Part shown: piece after piece, positions 8,663-17,103 of the stretch | How the letters are laid out: each line of letters opens with the position of its first letter | Position numbering within the stretch: the first letter of the stretch is position 1 | From: Acidobacteriaceae bacterium | GTDB taxonomy: Bacteria; Acidobacteriota; Terriglobia; Terriglobales; Acidobacteriaceae | Direction of reading: 5' to 3' | Length of the DNA stretch: 64,000 bases | Assembly (NCBI GenBank): GCA_028283655.1 | Contig: JAPWKE010000003.1 | Location: 2,108,001-2,172,000, forward strand | Notes under the pieces: model-generated | What the model saw: only the letters and a program-made list of their open reading frames with translations | The model's database searches: none | Told to the model about the DNA's origin: nothing | Translations under genes and position numbers: made by a program

Positions 8663-9685
8663 ATGGCAGACGTTCGCACGCATAAGATCACGCTGGTTCC
8701 CGGCGATGGTATCGGCCCGGAAGTGGCTGCAGTGATGGTGAAGGTGCTGGAGACAGCAGGCGCGAAGAACGGCTGCGCGTTCGAGTGGCACTCCTTCGAA
8801 GCAGGCGCTGACGCCCATGCGAAGAACGGCGTGCTGATTCCTGAAGAGCTTTATACGTCGATTGAAACGAATAAAGTCGCGATCAAGGGACCGACGGCGA
8901 CTCCCATCGGCGGCGGTTTTTCGTCGATCAATGTGGCGATGCGCAAGAAGTTCGACCTCTACGCGAACGTGCGCCCGGTAAAGTCCCTGCCCGGCCTGGA
9001 GACGAAGTACCCCGGCATCGACCTGGTGATCTTCCGTGAGAACACCGAAGACCTGTACGCCGGGCTTGAAGTGATGGTGAACCCAGACATCGCGCAGAGC
9101 CTGAAGATCATTACGCGCAAGGGTTCGACACGCATTGCGGAAGCGGCGTTCGAATATGCGAAGAACAACGGCCGCAAGAAGGTTCACTCGATCCACAAGG
9201 CCAACATCATGAAGCTGTCGGATGGCCTGTTCATCAAGTGCACGAAGGAAGTCGCGGAGAAGAACCCCGAAGTCCAGTACGCTGAGCACATTGTGGACAA
9301 CGCCTGCATGCAGTTGGTGATGAACCCGTACCAGTACGACGTGATCCTGACCGAAAACCTGTACGGCGATATCCTGAGCGATCTTTGCTCGGGCCTGATC
9401 GGCGGTCTTGGACTCGTCCCGGGCGCAAACATCGGCAAGGATTGCGCGATCTTTGAAGCCGTGCACGGATCGGCCCCCGACATCGCGGGACAGGACAAGG
9501 CAAACCCCACGGCGCTGCTGCAGTCGGCCGTGATGATGCTGAACTACCTGGGCGAAACCGAGACCGGCGCGCAGGTGCAGGCCGCGATCGAAAAGGTCTA
9601 CGCCGAAGGCAAGACGCTGACCCGCGATGTGGGCGGCAACTCCGGCACAAAGGCGTTCGGCGAAGCGGTTATCGCAGCGCTGTAA
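8663..9685 (+). CDS. NAD-type isocitrate dehydrogenase
   Basis: A 340-residue beta-decarboxylating dehydrogenase oxidising isocitrate to 2-oxoglutarate in the TCA cycle. The N-terminus ITLVPGDGIGPEV is canonical, RENTEDLYAGLE is the isocitrate/homoisocitrate-type substrate loop, and ENLYGDILSDLCSGLIGGLGLVPGANIG with EAVHGSAPDIAGQDKANPTA forms the Mg and cofactor site. The length matches the short NAD-dependent form rather than the longer NADP enzyme. 3-Isopropylmalate or homoisocitrate dehydrogenase are related alternatives, but the TEDLYAG loop favours IDH. The start follows a GAGGAGAG ribosome binding site. Confidence 0.88.
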   Translation: MADVRTHKITLVPGDGIGPEVAAVMVKVLETAGAKNGCAFEWHSFEAGADAHAKNGVLIPEELYTSIETNKVAIKGPTATPIGGGFSSINVAMRKKFDLYANVRPVKSLPGLETKYPGIDLVIFRENTEDLYAGLEVMVNPDIAQSLKIITRKGSTRIAEAAFEYAKNNGRKKVHSIHKANIMKLSDGLFIKCTKEVAEKNPEVQYAEHIVDNACMQLVMNPYQYDVILTENLYGDILSDLCSGLIGGLGLVPGANIGKDCAIFEAVHGSAPDIAGQDKANPTALLQSAVMMLNYLGETETGAQVQAAIEKVYAEGKTLTRDVGGNSGTKAFGEAVIAAL

Positions 9686-9702
9686 CTCACTCAAGGACTC
9701 CA

Positions 9703-10092
9703 ATGACAGTCCGCAAACCACTCAAGGCCGCAGCCATCACGCTCTTCGTGATCTTCTGCGGCCTTGCTGTTTCTGCTCTACTTCTCTACTGGAATAACCG
9801 TAGACTCCAGCGTGCAGACGAAGCGACCTTTGAGATGAAGGCAGACGAAGTCGAACGCGCCTTACCCGTCGGTACTCCGCGAGCAGCCGTCGAAGACTAT
9901 GCAAAAATCCACGATCTGGACCTCTTCGATGATGGCTCGTCGAATGTCAGCATCAGACTCCAGCGCATCCATTCGGCACAGTGGTATTGCGGCGATTGGA
10001 TAGGCGTCGTGCAACTTGGCTTCAACTCGAAGAGTGAGAAGGCTCCCCGCACAACAACGCTCCGCAACATCTCCGGTGGCGATTGCTTGTGA
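9703..10092 (+). CDS. membrane-anchored hypothetical protein
   Basis: A 129-residue protein with one N-terminal membrane helix (about residues 9-29, AAAITLFVIFCGLAVSALLLY), then a mainly extracytoplasmic domain containing two Cys (QWYCGDW and GGDCL) that could form a disulfide. The start follows AAGGA and lies 17 nt after the isocitrate dehydrogenase stop, so it is probably co-transcribed with it. I do not recognise a family. Confidence 0.65.
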   Translation: MTVRKPLKAAAITLFVIFCGLAVSALLLYWNNRRLQRADEATFEMKADEVERALPVGTPRAAVEDYAKIHDLDLFDDGSSNVSIRLQRIHSAQWYCGDWIGVVQLGFNSKSEKAPRTTTLRNISGGDCL

Positions 10093-10125
10093 CGAACTGG
10101 CTTACGAAGGCGCAAAATAGAAGTT

Positions 10126-10901
10126 GTGAAGACGCTCGTTACGACCTCGCTCCTCCTTGCCGCCTCCCTCTCGCTCGCCGGATGCAAGTCCGACAAAGCC
10201 ACCAAACAAGCGGAGTCCGTGGACAAGAGCGCGACGCCAGTCGCTGCTGCGGCTGTCATTCCGGCCGACGCTGGAGAGATTAGCGGCGTGGTGAACTTTA
10301 CCGGCAAAGCCCCGGCTCCGGTGGCGATCGACATGAGCATGGACCCGGCCTGCGCCATGTCCGGCGGCACGAACACGAGTGAGCAATATGTGGTGAACGC
10401 TGGCAAGCTGGCGAACGTTTATGTCTACGTGAAGGGCGTGACGCCGAGCGTGGCTCCGGCGGGACAAGCTCCGGTGGTGCTCGACCAGAAGGGCTGCAAG
10501 TACACGTTCCGCATGTGATCGCCGTGCAGCAGGGCGGCAGCGTGAAGTTTGAAAACAGCGACCCCACGATGCATAACGTCCACACCATGCCGAGCGTGAA
10601 CCCAACGACGGACGTAAGCCAGGGCCCGATGGGTGCGCCAGAGACGAAGCAGTTCACCAAGCCCGAGACGATGATTCCGGTGCGCTGCAACAACCATCCG
10701 TGGATGAACGCATTCATCAACGTGGCGAACTCGCCGTACTTTGCGGTGACGGGCGCTGACGGAAGCTTTACGATCAAGGGCCTGGCGCCGGGAACGTACA
10801 CCGTGGCTGCCGTGCATGAGAAGCTCGGCGAGCAGGATGTGCAGGTAACTGTTCCGGCGAAGGCAACCGCAAAGACTGCGTTTGCGTTCCAAGCGAAGTA
10901 G
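10126..10901 (+). pseudogene. cupredoxin-like lipoprotein gene split by a frameshift
   Basis: Two overlapping frames encode the halves of one protein. The first (GTG at 10126, stop TGA 10516-10518) has a lipoprotein signal (LSLAGC) and a beta domain ending GCKYTFRM. The second opens at GTG 10515 and runs to 10901. It carries PTMHNVHTMP and VRCNNHPWM, a His...Cys-x2-His-x2-Met set like the type-1 copper site of plastocyanin-like proteins, then a carboxypeptidase-regulatory-like beta domain (GADGSFTIKGLAPGTYTV). Reading YTPHVIAVQQG requires a shift near 10507-10508 (two extra T, or one missing base). It could be a true pseudogene, an assembly error, or a gene read through by frameshifting. Confidence 0.8.
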
Positions 10902-10934
10902 CTGGTAAGCCAGCTCTTCGGAGGAACCACCGTC

Positions 10935-11246
10935 ATGGATGTGCACGCAGCTCTTCTTACACACACCATTCCGCTGTGGTTCCTCGTACTCAGCCTGTTT
11001 CTGCCGCGCCTCTGCATCGCGCTTGCCTTCGTCCAGCACTCGATGGGGCACTACATTCCATCGGCGGTGGGACTGATCCCGATCCTGGTGTGGCTGCTGG
11101 TTCCGCGTATTTTGATCCTCTTCTGGATCTACCAGGACCAGGGTATCGGGCTGTGGTTCCTGATCCACGCGATTGCCCTGCTGCTGGCCTGGGGCGGTGG
11201 CGGAACGAGGGTCGTACGACGACGCCGGGTCGAAGTGTACGACTAG
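10935..11246 (+). CDS. small membrane protein
   Basis: A 103-residue protein with three hydrophobic segments (about residues 9-32, 43-65 and 71-88) and a short Arg-rich tail (TRVVRRRRVEVYD), which by the positive-inside rule is probably cytoplasmic. A GGAGGA ribosome binding site lies about 9 nt upstream. It follows the broken cupredoxin gene by 33 nt and may share its transcript. I do not recognise a family and infer no function. Confidence 0.68.
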   Translation: MDVHAALLTHTIPLWFLVLSLFLPRLCIALAFVQHSMGHYIPSAVGLIPILVWLLVPRILILFWIYQDQGIGLWFLIHAIALLLAWGGGGTRVVRRRRVEVYD

Positions 11247-11327
11247 CGCCCAATGTGACTACAAAGTCTTATAGATGGATAAGCCGAAGCAGCGATTGAC
11301 GCGGCTTTGGTGCGTTATCCTAATGGG

Positions 11328-12437
11328 ATGGAACGTCGTAACGTCGGTATTCTCGGCGCGACCGGTGCGGTCGGCCAGCGCTTTATTCAACTTCTCGCCA
11401 ATCATCCCTGGTTTGAGATTACGTGGATTGCTGCGAGCGATCGCTCGGCAGGCAAGACCTACGAAGATGCCTGCAAATGGCGCCTGGATACGCCGCTGCC
11501 CGAAAGCATTGCCAAGATGGTGCTGCAGCCGAATGTGCCCGAAGGCTCGGCTGTCGAAGTGCCGCGCATTATTTTCTCGTCCGTGGACTCGGACATCGCC
11601 AAGGAGCTCGAACCGAAGTTTGCCGCTGCTGGATGCGCGGTGATCTCGAATAGCTCGGCGTTCCGCATGGGTGCGGATGTGCCGCTGGTGGTGCCGGAAG
11701 TGAACGTCGACCATCTCGACGTGATCGAGAAGCAGGCTACGCGCAAGACCTCGGGCGGCTACATTGTGACCAACCCGAACTGCTGTGCGATTGGACTTGT
11801 GCTGCCGCTCGCAGTGCTTGAGCAGAAGTGGGGCATCGAGAAGCTGTTTGTCGCGACGATGCAGGCGGTCTCCGGTGCAGGCTACCCCGGCGTGGCGTCT
11901 CTGGATATTCTCGGCAACGTGATTCCGTACATCAAGAATGAAGAAGAGAAGCTACAGGAAGAAGTATCCAAGCTGCTGGGCGGCGTGACTGACGGCGAGT
12001 TTGCACCGGGCAACATGACCGTGAGCGCAATGTGCCATCGCGTGCCGGTGATCGACGGCCACACAGAAGCTGTAAGCGTCAAGCTGAAGAAGCCCGCGAC
12101 CGCCGATGAGATCATTACGGCCTGGCGCGAGTTCCAGCCGCTGCACGGCAAGGGCCATGAAGGGCTGCATCTGCCTTCTGCTCCGCTGAGCCCGGTGATC
12201 TACCAGGATGGTGTGGACCGTCCGCAGCCGCGACTCGACCTGCAGGCCGGCGATGGCATGACGACGACGGTTGGCCGTCTGCGTCCGTGCACGCTGTTCG
12301 ACTGGAAGTTCACGCTGCTGAGCCACAACACGATTCGCGGCGCGGCTGGTGCGGCGCTGCTGAACGCAGAGATCCTCGCAGTGCTGGGCAAGTTTGATTT
12401 TCGTAACTATCCGCCGGTGAACTCGGCGAAGGCATAA
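11328..12437 (+). CDS. asd: aspartate-semialdehyde dehydrogenase
   Basis: A 369-residue enzyme reducing aspartyl-4-phosphate to aspartate semialdehyde, the branch point for lysine, threonine and methionine. The NADP-binding loop is VGILGATGAVGQRF at the N-terminus; the catalytic Cys is Cys152 in TNPNCCAIGL, and the substrate-binding CHRVPVIDGHTE segment follows. The length fits the archaeal/fungal-like ASADH subgroup. The ATG at 11328 is preferred to the GTG at 11307 because the fold starts three residues later and a TATCCT hexamer lies 6 nt upstream, with TTGACG further up. It begins the asd-lysC-dapB cluster. Confidence 0.95.
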   Translation: MERRNVGILGATGAVGQRFIQLLANHPWFEITWIAASDRSAGKTYEDACKWRLDTPLPESIAKMVLQPNVPEGSAVEVPRIIFSSVDSDIAKELEPKFAAAGCAVISNSSAFRMGADVPLVVPEVNVDHLDVIEKQATRKTSGGYIVTNPNCCAIGLVLPLAVLEQKWGIEKLFVATMQAVSGAGYPGVASLDILGNVIPYIKNEEEKLQEEVSKLLGGVTDGEFAPGNMTVSAMCHRVPVIDGHTEAVSVKLKKPATADEIITAWREFQPLHGKGHEGLHLPSAPLSPVIYQDGVDRPQPRLDLQAGDGMTTTVGRLRPCTLFDWKFTLLSHNTIRGAAGAALLNAEILAVLGKFDFRNYPPVNSAKA

Positions 12438-12450
12438 GGACTGGAACGCA

Positions 12451-13881
12451 ATGAGCTCTCCGCGCAACCATATCGTAGTGATGAAGTTTGGCGGCACGTC
12501 GGTGGAAGATGCTACCGCGATGCTGCGTACGGCAGCCATCGTTGAAGGCCGCTTGAAGAAGGGGCTAAGCCCTGTCGTCGTTGTATCGGCCATGGCGAAG
12601 GTTACGGACACGCTGCTTGCAGCGGCTGCAGCCGCAGGCAAGAACGACCGCGACGAAGCCCTGAAGCTTTCCGACAGCCTGCGCACACGCCACCTCGGCG
12701 TTGCAGCAGAGCTGGCAAGCGGCGATGCCCTGACCTCGCTGCAGATCAACATTCACCATGACTTTGACGCGCTGGACGAAATGCTGCGCGGCATCTGCGC
12801 GGTGGGTGAGTTGACGCTGCGTTCGACCGACAACATCGTCAGCTTTGGCGAGCGTCTGTCCAGCCGCATGGTGACCGCGGCGTTCGCGCACAAGGGAATG
12901 AACTCGGCGCACGTCGATGCGCGTACCGTGATCATCACCGATGACCACTACGGCAAGGCTGCACCGGATGAAGCGAAGATCGCGCTGGCTCTTGAGGCTG
13001 GCGTGCTTCCGCTGATCGACGGCGGCAAGGTGCCGGTGATGGGCGGCTTTATCGCCTCGTGCAATGGCGTAACGACGACGCTGGGACGTGGCGGCTCGGA
13101 CTACACTGCGGCCCTCGTTGGCGGCGGCCTGCATGGTGGAGCGATCGAAATCTGGACGGACGTCAACGGCATTATGACGACCGATCCTCGCGTGGTGCCA
13201 GAGGCCCTGCGCGTGAAAACAATCAGCTTCGAAGAAGCGGCTGAGCTTGCTTACTTCGGCGCGAAGGTGCTGCATCCGGCGACGATTCTGCCAGCCGTGC
13301 AGAAGAACATTCCGGTGTGGGTACTGAATAGCCGCAACGCGGAGAACGAAGGCACGGTAATCACCGCGACTCCGCCGCCGTGCAAGAGCCCGTTCAAGTC
13401 CATCGCCGCAAAGAAGAAGCTGACGATCATCGATATCGTCGCGAGCCGTATGCTGCTGGCTCACGGCTTCCTGAAGCTCGTCTTCGACGTGTTTGACAAG
13501 TATGGATGCGCGATTGATATGGTTTCGACGTCGGAGGTTTCGATCTCGGTGACTGTCGACTCCCGTGAGAACCTGCCGCAGATCTGCGAAGAGCTTTCGA
13601 AGATTGCTGACGTAAAGCTTGAAGGCGCCAAGGCGCTGATCTGCATGGTGGGCGAAGATATTCGCGGACATGCAGGCATCGCCGCACAGGTCTTCGACGC
13701 GGTAAAGCACGTCAACGTTCGCATGATTTCGCAGGGTGCAAGCGAAATCAACATGAGCTTCATGATCGAAGAGCAGGATGTCGAAGAGACGATTCGTTCG
13801 CTGCACAAGAAGTTCTTTGCAGCCGCAGATCCGAACATCTTTGACGTAGAAGCAGTGGCCGCTGTGGCCGCGAAGGCATAG
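12451..13881 (+). CDS. lysC: aspartate kinase
   Basis: A 476-residue monofunctional aspartokinase catalysing the first step of the aspartate family pathway. The kinase domain begins VVMKFGGTSVED and includes TTLGRGGSDYTAALVG for ATP/aspartate binding; two ACT domains occupy the C-terminal third (from about residue 320, MLLAHGFLKLVFDVFDKYG and MVGEDIRGHAGIAAQVFDAVKHVNV), where lysine or threonine would act as feedback inhibitor. An AAGGA site precedes the ATG and the gene follows asd by 13 nt. The order asd-lysC-dapB with short gaps points to an operon. Confidence 0.95.
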   Translation: MSSPRNHIVVMKFGGTSVEDATAMLRTAAIVEGRLKKGLSPVVVVSAMAKVTDTLLAAAAAAGKNDRDEALKLSDSLRTRHLGVAAELASGDALTSLQINIHHDFDALDEMLRGICAVGELTLRSTDNIVSFGERLSSRMVTAAFAHKGMNSAHVDARTVIITDDHYGKAAPDEAKIALALEAGVLPLIDGGKVPVMGGFIASCNGVTTTLGRGGSDYTAALVGGGLHGGAIEIWTDVNGIMTTDPRVVPEALRVKTISFEEAAELAYFGAKVLHPATILPAVQKNIPVWVLNSRNAENEGTVITATPPPCKSPFKSIAAKKKLTIIDIVASRMLLAHGFLKLVFDVFDKYGCAIDMVSTSEVSISVTVDSRENLPQICEELSKIADVKLEGAKALICMVGEDIRGHAGIAAQVFDAVKHVNVRMISQGASEINMSFMIEEQDVEETIRSLHKKFFAAADPNIFDVEAVAAVAAKA

Positions 13882-13889
13882 GGACAACC

Positions 13890-14582
13890 ATGAGAATTCT
13901 CGTATTGGGCGTGGGCAAGACAGGCAAGCTGGTGGCAGAGGTTGCTGCCGAGCATGGTCATAGCGTTCACGTACTCGATGCCACCGAAAACAAGGGTGGC
14001 GCAGCGCTGACGCCGCCGTTCGTCGCGGGCTTCGATGCGGTGATTGACTTCACGACACCGGAAGCCGTGCTGACGAACATGCGTGCGGTGCTGGCTACCG
14101 GCGCGAAGATGGTCGTCGGAACAACGGGCTGGTATGAGCGCCTGCAGGATATGTCGCAACTGGCAGATCGTCGCGGCGCTTCCCTGCTCTACGGAACGAA
14201 CTATTCGATCGGTGTCCAGATCACGATGGAGCTGGCGAAGCGGATGGCGGATGCGCTGAAGGGCCTCGGCTACACGTTCTCTATCGATGAGACGCATCAC
14301 ACGTCGAAGCTGGACTCGCCGAGCGGCACCGCGCTGACGCTGCGTGATGTTGTGGCGAAAGAAGTCGGGCTGGAGGACGAGATCGTCATCACGGCTCATC
14401 GTACGGGTGATGCTGCCGGTATCCACACACTGGAAGCTGACAGCGCAGGCGACAAGCTGGTGCTGACGCATGAGTCAAAGTCGCGGCGCGCGTTTGCCGA
14501 AGGCGCTGTGCGCGCAGCAGAGTGGCTCACCGAACAGAAGCCTGGTGTCTATAACTTCCGCGATATTTACAGCAAACTGTAA
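13890..14582 (+). CDS. dapB: 4-hydroxy-tetrahydrodipicolinate reductase
   Basis: A 230-residue NAD(P)H-dependent reductase of the diaminopimelate/lysine pathway. The Rossmann loop is LVLGVGKTGK, VIDFTTPEAV and VVGTTGW are the typical nucleotide-domain strands, and the active site is DETHHTSKLDSPSGTA with His136/His137 and Lys140. It is somewhat shorter than E. coli DapB and the N-terminal loop has GVGKTG rather than GAxGRMG, as in several non-proteobacterial enzymes. It starts 8 nt after lysC and is followed by a bidirectional terminator. Confidence 0.93.
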   Translation: MRILVLGVGKTGKLVAEVAAEHGHSVHVLDATENKGGAALTPPFVAGFDAVIDFTTPEAVLTNMRAVLATGAKMVVGTTGWYERLQDMSQLADRRGASLLYGTNYSIGVQITMELAKRMADALKGLGYTFSIDETHHTSKLDSPSGTALTLRDVVAKEVGLEDEIVITAHRTGDAAGIHTLEADSAGDKLVLTHESKSRRAFAEGAVRAAEWLTEQKPGVYNFRDIYSKL

Positions 14583-14603
14583 TCGCTGGCAGAAACGGAA
14601 ACA

Positions 14604-14636
14604 GAACGAGCGCCGAGAATCTCTCGACGCTCGTTC
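14604..14636. terminator. bidirectional terminator hairpin
   Basis: A 15-bp stem with one mismatch (14604-14618 with 14622-14636, around GAACGAGCG) and a 3-nt loop, followed by TTGTTTG. It lies between the convergent dapB and TonB receptor genes. Confidence 0.85.
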
Positions 14637-14651
14637 TTGTTTGCGGGTTTG

Positions 14652-16487
14652 TTAGCGCTTGCCGAGCGCAAGTTCGATACCACCGGCAAAGGCGCGTGGG
14701 GGCATCGGAACACCGATGACTTCCTGGTAGCTGGCGTTGTTCAGGTTGGTCATCTGCAGATAGGGATGCAGACGCCAGCGCTCGTAGGCGAGCGAGGAGT
14801 CGAAGACGGGATAGAGCTGACCGTCGAAACGGTTCACCACGCGAAGGCGCTCGCGCAGTGTGAGGCCGTTGCGAAAGCTGCCGTTGTAGACGACGCTGGC
14901 GTTCTGGTTGGCGTAGTTGAAGACGTACTCCGATTGCAGGCCGTTGAGAGCGTCGCGTGCGCCGGTGAGCGTGGTGAGCGAGACACGAATCTGCTGCCCA
15001 GCACGCGGACGCCACTCCGCAGCAAGCTCCACGCCGCTGAGTTGAATGTGCGTGAGGTTTGCGGCCTGCCAAAGATCGGAGCTGGTCGCACGGACGTAAT
15101 CGATGACGTTGGTCTGCGACGAGGTGAAGCCCGTGGCGGAGAGCGCCCAGCGATCGCTCGGGTAGTAGTCCGCACCGCCTTCGTAGCTCCAGGCGTTTTC
15201 AGGCTTCAGGTTCGGATTGCCCTTGCTCGTTGGGTCGGAGTAGTAAAGGTCCGTGTAAGTAGGCACGCGGAAGCCACGGCTGATGGCGCCGCGAAGCTTC
15301 AGGCGTTCGCCAAGGTATTGATCCACAGCAAAGGACGGGATGAAGACTTGCGTTCCGCCGGAGAAGACCTCTTCGCGAGCGCCCAGGGTTACGGCTCCGT
15401 GGCGCGTGGTGCGGAGACGCGCGTTGAGATATCCCGCTCCACGGTTGCGTCCATGCTTGCCGAGGTTTGAGCTGTCGATCTGGTCGAAGTTGAAGTCCAG
15501 ACCGGAGTCCAGCGTAAGGGATTGCCAGTGGAAGTCGTCATGACGACGAAGAACGCCCTGCCACGAAGTGTCGATGTGGTTGTTCTGATAGGCCGCAGGA
15601 TTCGTGCGATAAAGCGTGAAAACGTCCGTATGGCGACGATAGGCGAGCGCGGTACTCATACTTGAGCCGAGTTGCTGTTGCAACGCAGCGTACCAGTCCT
15701 TCGTGCGCTCGTAGGAAGGATAGTTGCCGTAAAACTGTGCCGCACCGTACGCGCGATCGCTGGTGGCAAGCAGCACGGAGCCTTCGCCAAGCGCGCTGTG
15801 CAGATAGCTGTCGCTCGCCACCTCCTCCGAGCGGTAGTCACGATCAGCCATGAAGCCTTCGGAGAAGTCACGCGCCCCGCTCAACTGCTCGCTGAAGCGT
15901 TGCGAGCCGTAGCCGAGCACGGCGGATTCAGAGTTGCCGCCGAAGCTGCCTGCCCCGGCGCGCAGGCGTGCCGAGTAGCCCGACACAGGCTTTGCCGTGG
16001 TGAGGTTGACCACACCCGAGACAGCATCAGAGCCGTAGAGCGTCGAGCCTGCGCCATGCAGCGTATACACACCGCTGAGCGCCTGGAACGGGACAGGGAT
16101 ATCGAAGTTGAAGTGTGAGGTCTGGGCGTCGTTGATGCGAAGGCCATTCAACAGGACGAGCGTCTGCTCGTACGACGAGCCACGGATGGAGACATCGTTC
16201 TGCACGCCGCCGTTGCCACGCTGTTGGATATCGACGGAGCTATCGTCGCGAAGCAGAGAGGACGCACCATCAACCAGATTGCGCACAGGTTGGACGTCGA
16301 GCGCCGTGGTGGCACGCTCAGAGTCTGCCTGGGTGACAGGGTCGACCACACCAATGACGGTGACTGTGTCTCGAACCGCGGTTGTCGCACTCGAGCTCTG
16401 CTGAGCCGTGGCGGAATAGGCGAACGTAACCCCTGCCGGTAGCAGCAAACCCCACACAAACAACCTGGACTTCCATACGAACCTCAT
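14652..16487 (-). CDS. TonB-dependent outer membrane receptor (BtuB-like)
   Basis: A 611-residue outer membrane receptor. The signal peptide (MRFVWKSRLFVWGLLLPAG..., cleavage near SATAQQ) is followed by a TonB-box-like DTVTVIG, a plug domain (VSIRGSSYEQTLVLLNGLRIND ... LHGAGSTLYGSDAVSGVVNL) and a 22-strand-type barrel ending in a hydrophobic strand (RAFAGGIELALGKR). Such receptors import cobalamin, siderophores or other scarce ligands; the ligand is not decidable. The ATG at 16487 is chosen because it opens the signal peptide; the ORF extends 35 codons upstream over the putative operator region. It is divergent from a MarR regulator. Confidence 0.9.
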   Translation of the reverse strand: MRFVWKSRLFVWGLLLPAGVTFAYSATAQQSSSATTAVRDTVTVIGVVDPVTQADSERATTALDVQPVRNLVDGASSLLRDDSSVDIQQRGNGGVQNDVSIRGSSYEQTLVLLNGLRINDAQTSHFNFDIPVPFQALSGVYTLHGAGSTLYGSDAVSGVVNLTTAKPVSGYSARLRAGAGSFGGNSESAVLGYGSQRFSEQLSGARDFSEGFMADRDYRSEEVASDSYLHSALGEGSVLLATSDRAYGAAQFYGNYPSYERTKDWYAALQQQLGSSMSTALAYRRHTDVFTLYRTNPAAYQNNHIDTSWQGVLRRHDDFHWQSLTLDSGLDFNFDQIDSSNLGKHGRNRGAGYLNARLRTTRHGAVTLGAREEVFSGGTQVFIPSFAVDQYLGERLKLRGAISRGFRVPTYTDLYYSDPTSKGNPNLKPENAWSYEGGADYYPSDRWALSATGFTSSQTNVIDYVRATSSDLWQAANLTHIQLSGVELAAEWRPRAGQQIRVSLTTLTGARDALNGLQSEYVFNYANQNASVVYNGSFRNGLTLRERLRVVNRFDGQLYPVFDSSLAYERWRLHPYLQMTNLNNASYQEVIGVPMPPRAFAGGIELALGKR

Positions 16488-16498
16488 GCCACACCTAT

Positions 16499-16584
16499 TT
16501 CGAAAACGTTGAAGAAGCTTCTTGAGCTTGAACCAGATATCTATGCTCTTCAACCGTAGTTTTGTATCATTCGAAATAGTTGAA
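16499..16584. promoter_or_regulatory. paired 15-bp repeats between TonB receptor and MarR gene
   Basis: TTCGAAAACGTTGAA (16499-16513) and TTCGAAATAGTTGAA (16570-16584) are direct repeats differing at few positions, one adjacent to each divergent gene start. An inverted TTCAAC also lies between them. The placement fits operators for the adjacent MarR regulator acting on both promoters; this is inference from position and similarity. Confidence 0.55.
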
Positions 16585-16607
16585 CAGATCAATCAAAGGC
16601 CTTCTCT

Positions 16608-17042
16608 GTGCGCATCGAAAACTTCCTTACCGAAAGCCCCATGTTCTGCGTCATCCGGAGCGCACGCCACTTCGACAGCTTAGCCACCCAGCTCTTCAAG
16701 GCCGACGGTCTGAACTTTCTTGAGGCGCTTATCCTCTCTGCGCTCTTCTTCGAGTCTGCGGAGCTGGTGAAGCCTTCTCAGCTCGCGGAGGCTTTCTCGA
16801 CGACCCGGAGCAGTGTGAGCCATTGCATCTCCGCCCTGGAGAGCCGGGGTCTTGTGCAGCGCAAAGTCGACCCCACCGATGCACGCGCGTATCACATTGC
16901 GCTGAGGCCGCAGGGCCGAAAGGCCGCCATTCGCGTGATCGGTGCGCTCGACAGGCTTCAGAAGCATTTTGAAGATCAGGTGGGCAAGGATTCTCTTCAA
17001 TCGAGCCTCAATATTCTGCGCACGTTGACCACCCCGGTATAG
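16608..17042 (+). CDS. MarR-family transcriptional regulator
   Basis: A 144-residue winged-helix regulator. The central part KPSQLAEAFSTTRSSVSHCISALESRGLVQRKVDPTDARAYHIALRPQGRKA shows the recognition helix and the beta-wing with the conserved D-x-R motif of MarR proteins, flanked by dimerisation helices. It starts with GTG at 16608. It is divergent from the TonB receptor across a 120-nt gap holding paired repeats, so control of that receptor and of itself is likely. The ligand is unknown. Confidence 0.87.
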   Translation: MRIENFLTESPMFCVIRSARHFDSLATQLFKADGLNFLEALILSALFFESAELVKPSQLAEAFSTTRSSVSHCISALESRGLVQRKVDPTDARAYHIALRPQGRKAAIRVIGALDRLQKHFEDQVGKDSLQSSLNILRTLTTPV

Positions 17043-17068
17043 CCAGCAAACCTATTCGCGGTCACCAC

Positions 17069-17103
17069 TTGTACTCGCAGCGTTCCCGACCTACGCTATA
17101 AGG
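17069..17103 (+). promoter_or_regulatory. putative leaderless promoter of the M29 aminopeptidase gene
   Basis: TTGTAC (17069-17074), a 17-nt spacer, then TACGCT (17092-17097) and 6 nt later the ATG at 17104. With normal -10 to start-site spacing, transcription would begin at the start codon; no Shine-Dalgarno of useful spacing is present. Confidence 0.55.

Noticed and set aside
10515-10901. Second half of the cupredoxin as an independent gene
   Set aside because: No ribosome site or signal peptide, and it continues the fold started in the first frame.
12565-13887. 440-codon minus-strand ORF opposite lysC
   Set aside because: His/Arg/Gln-rich composition, no ribosome site and no motif; it mirrors the codon structure of lysC.
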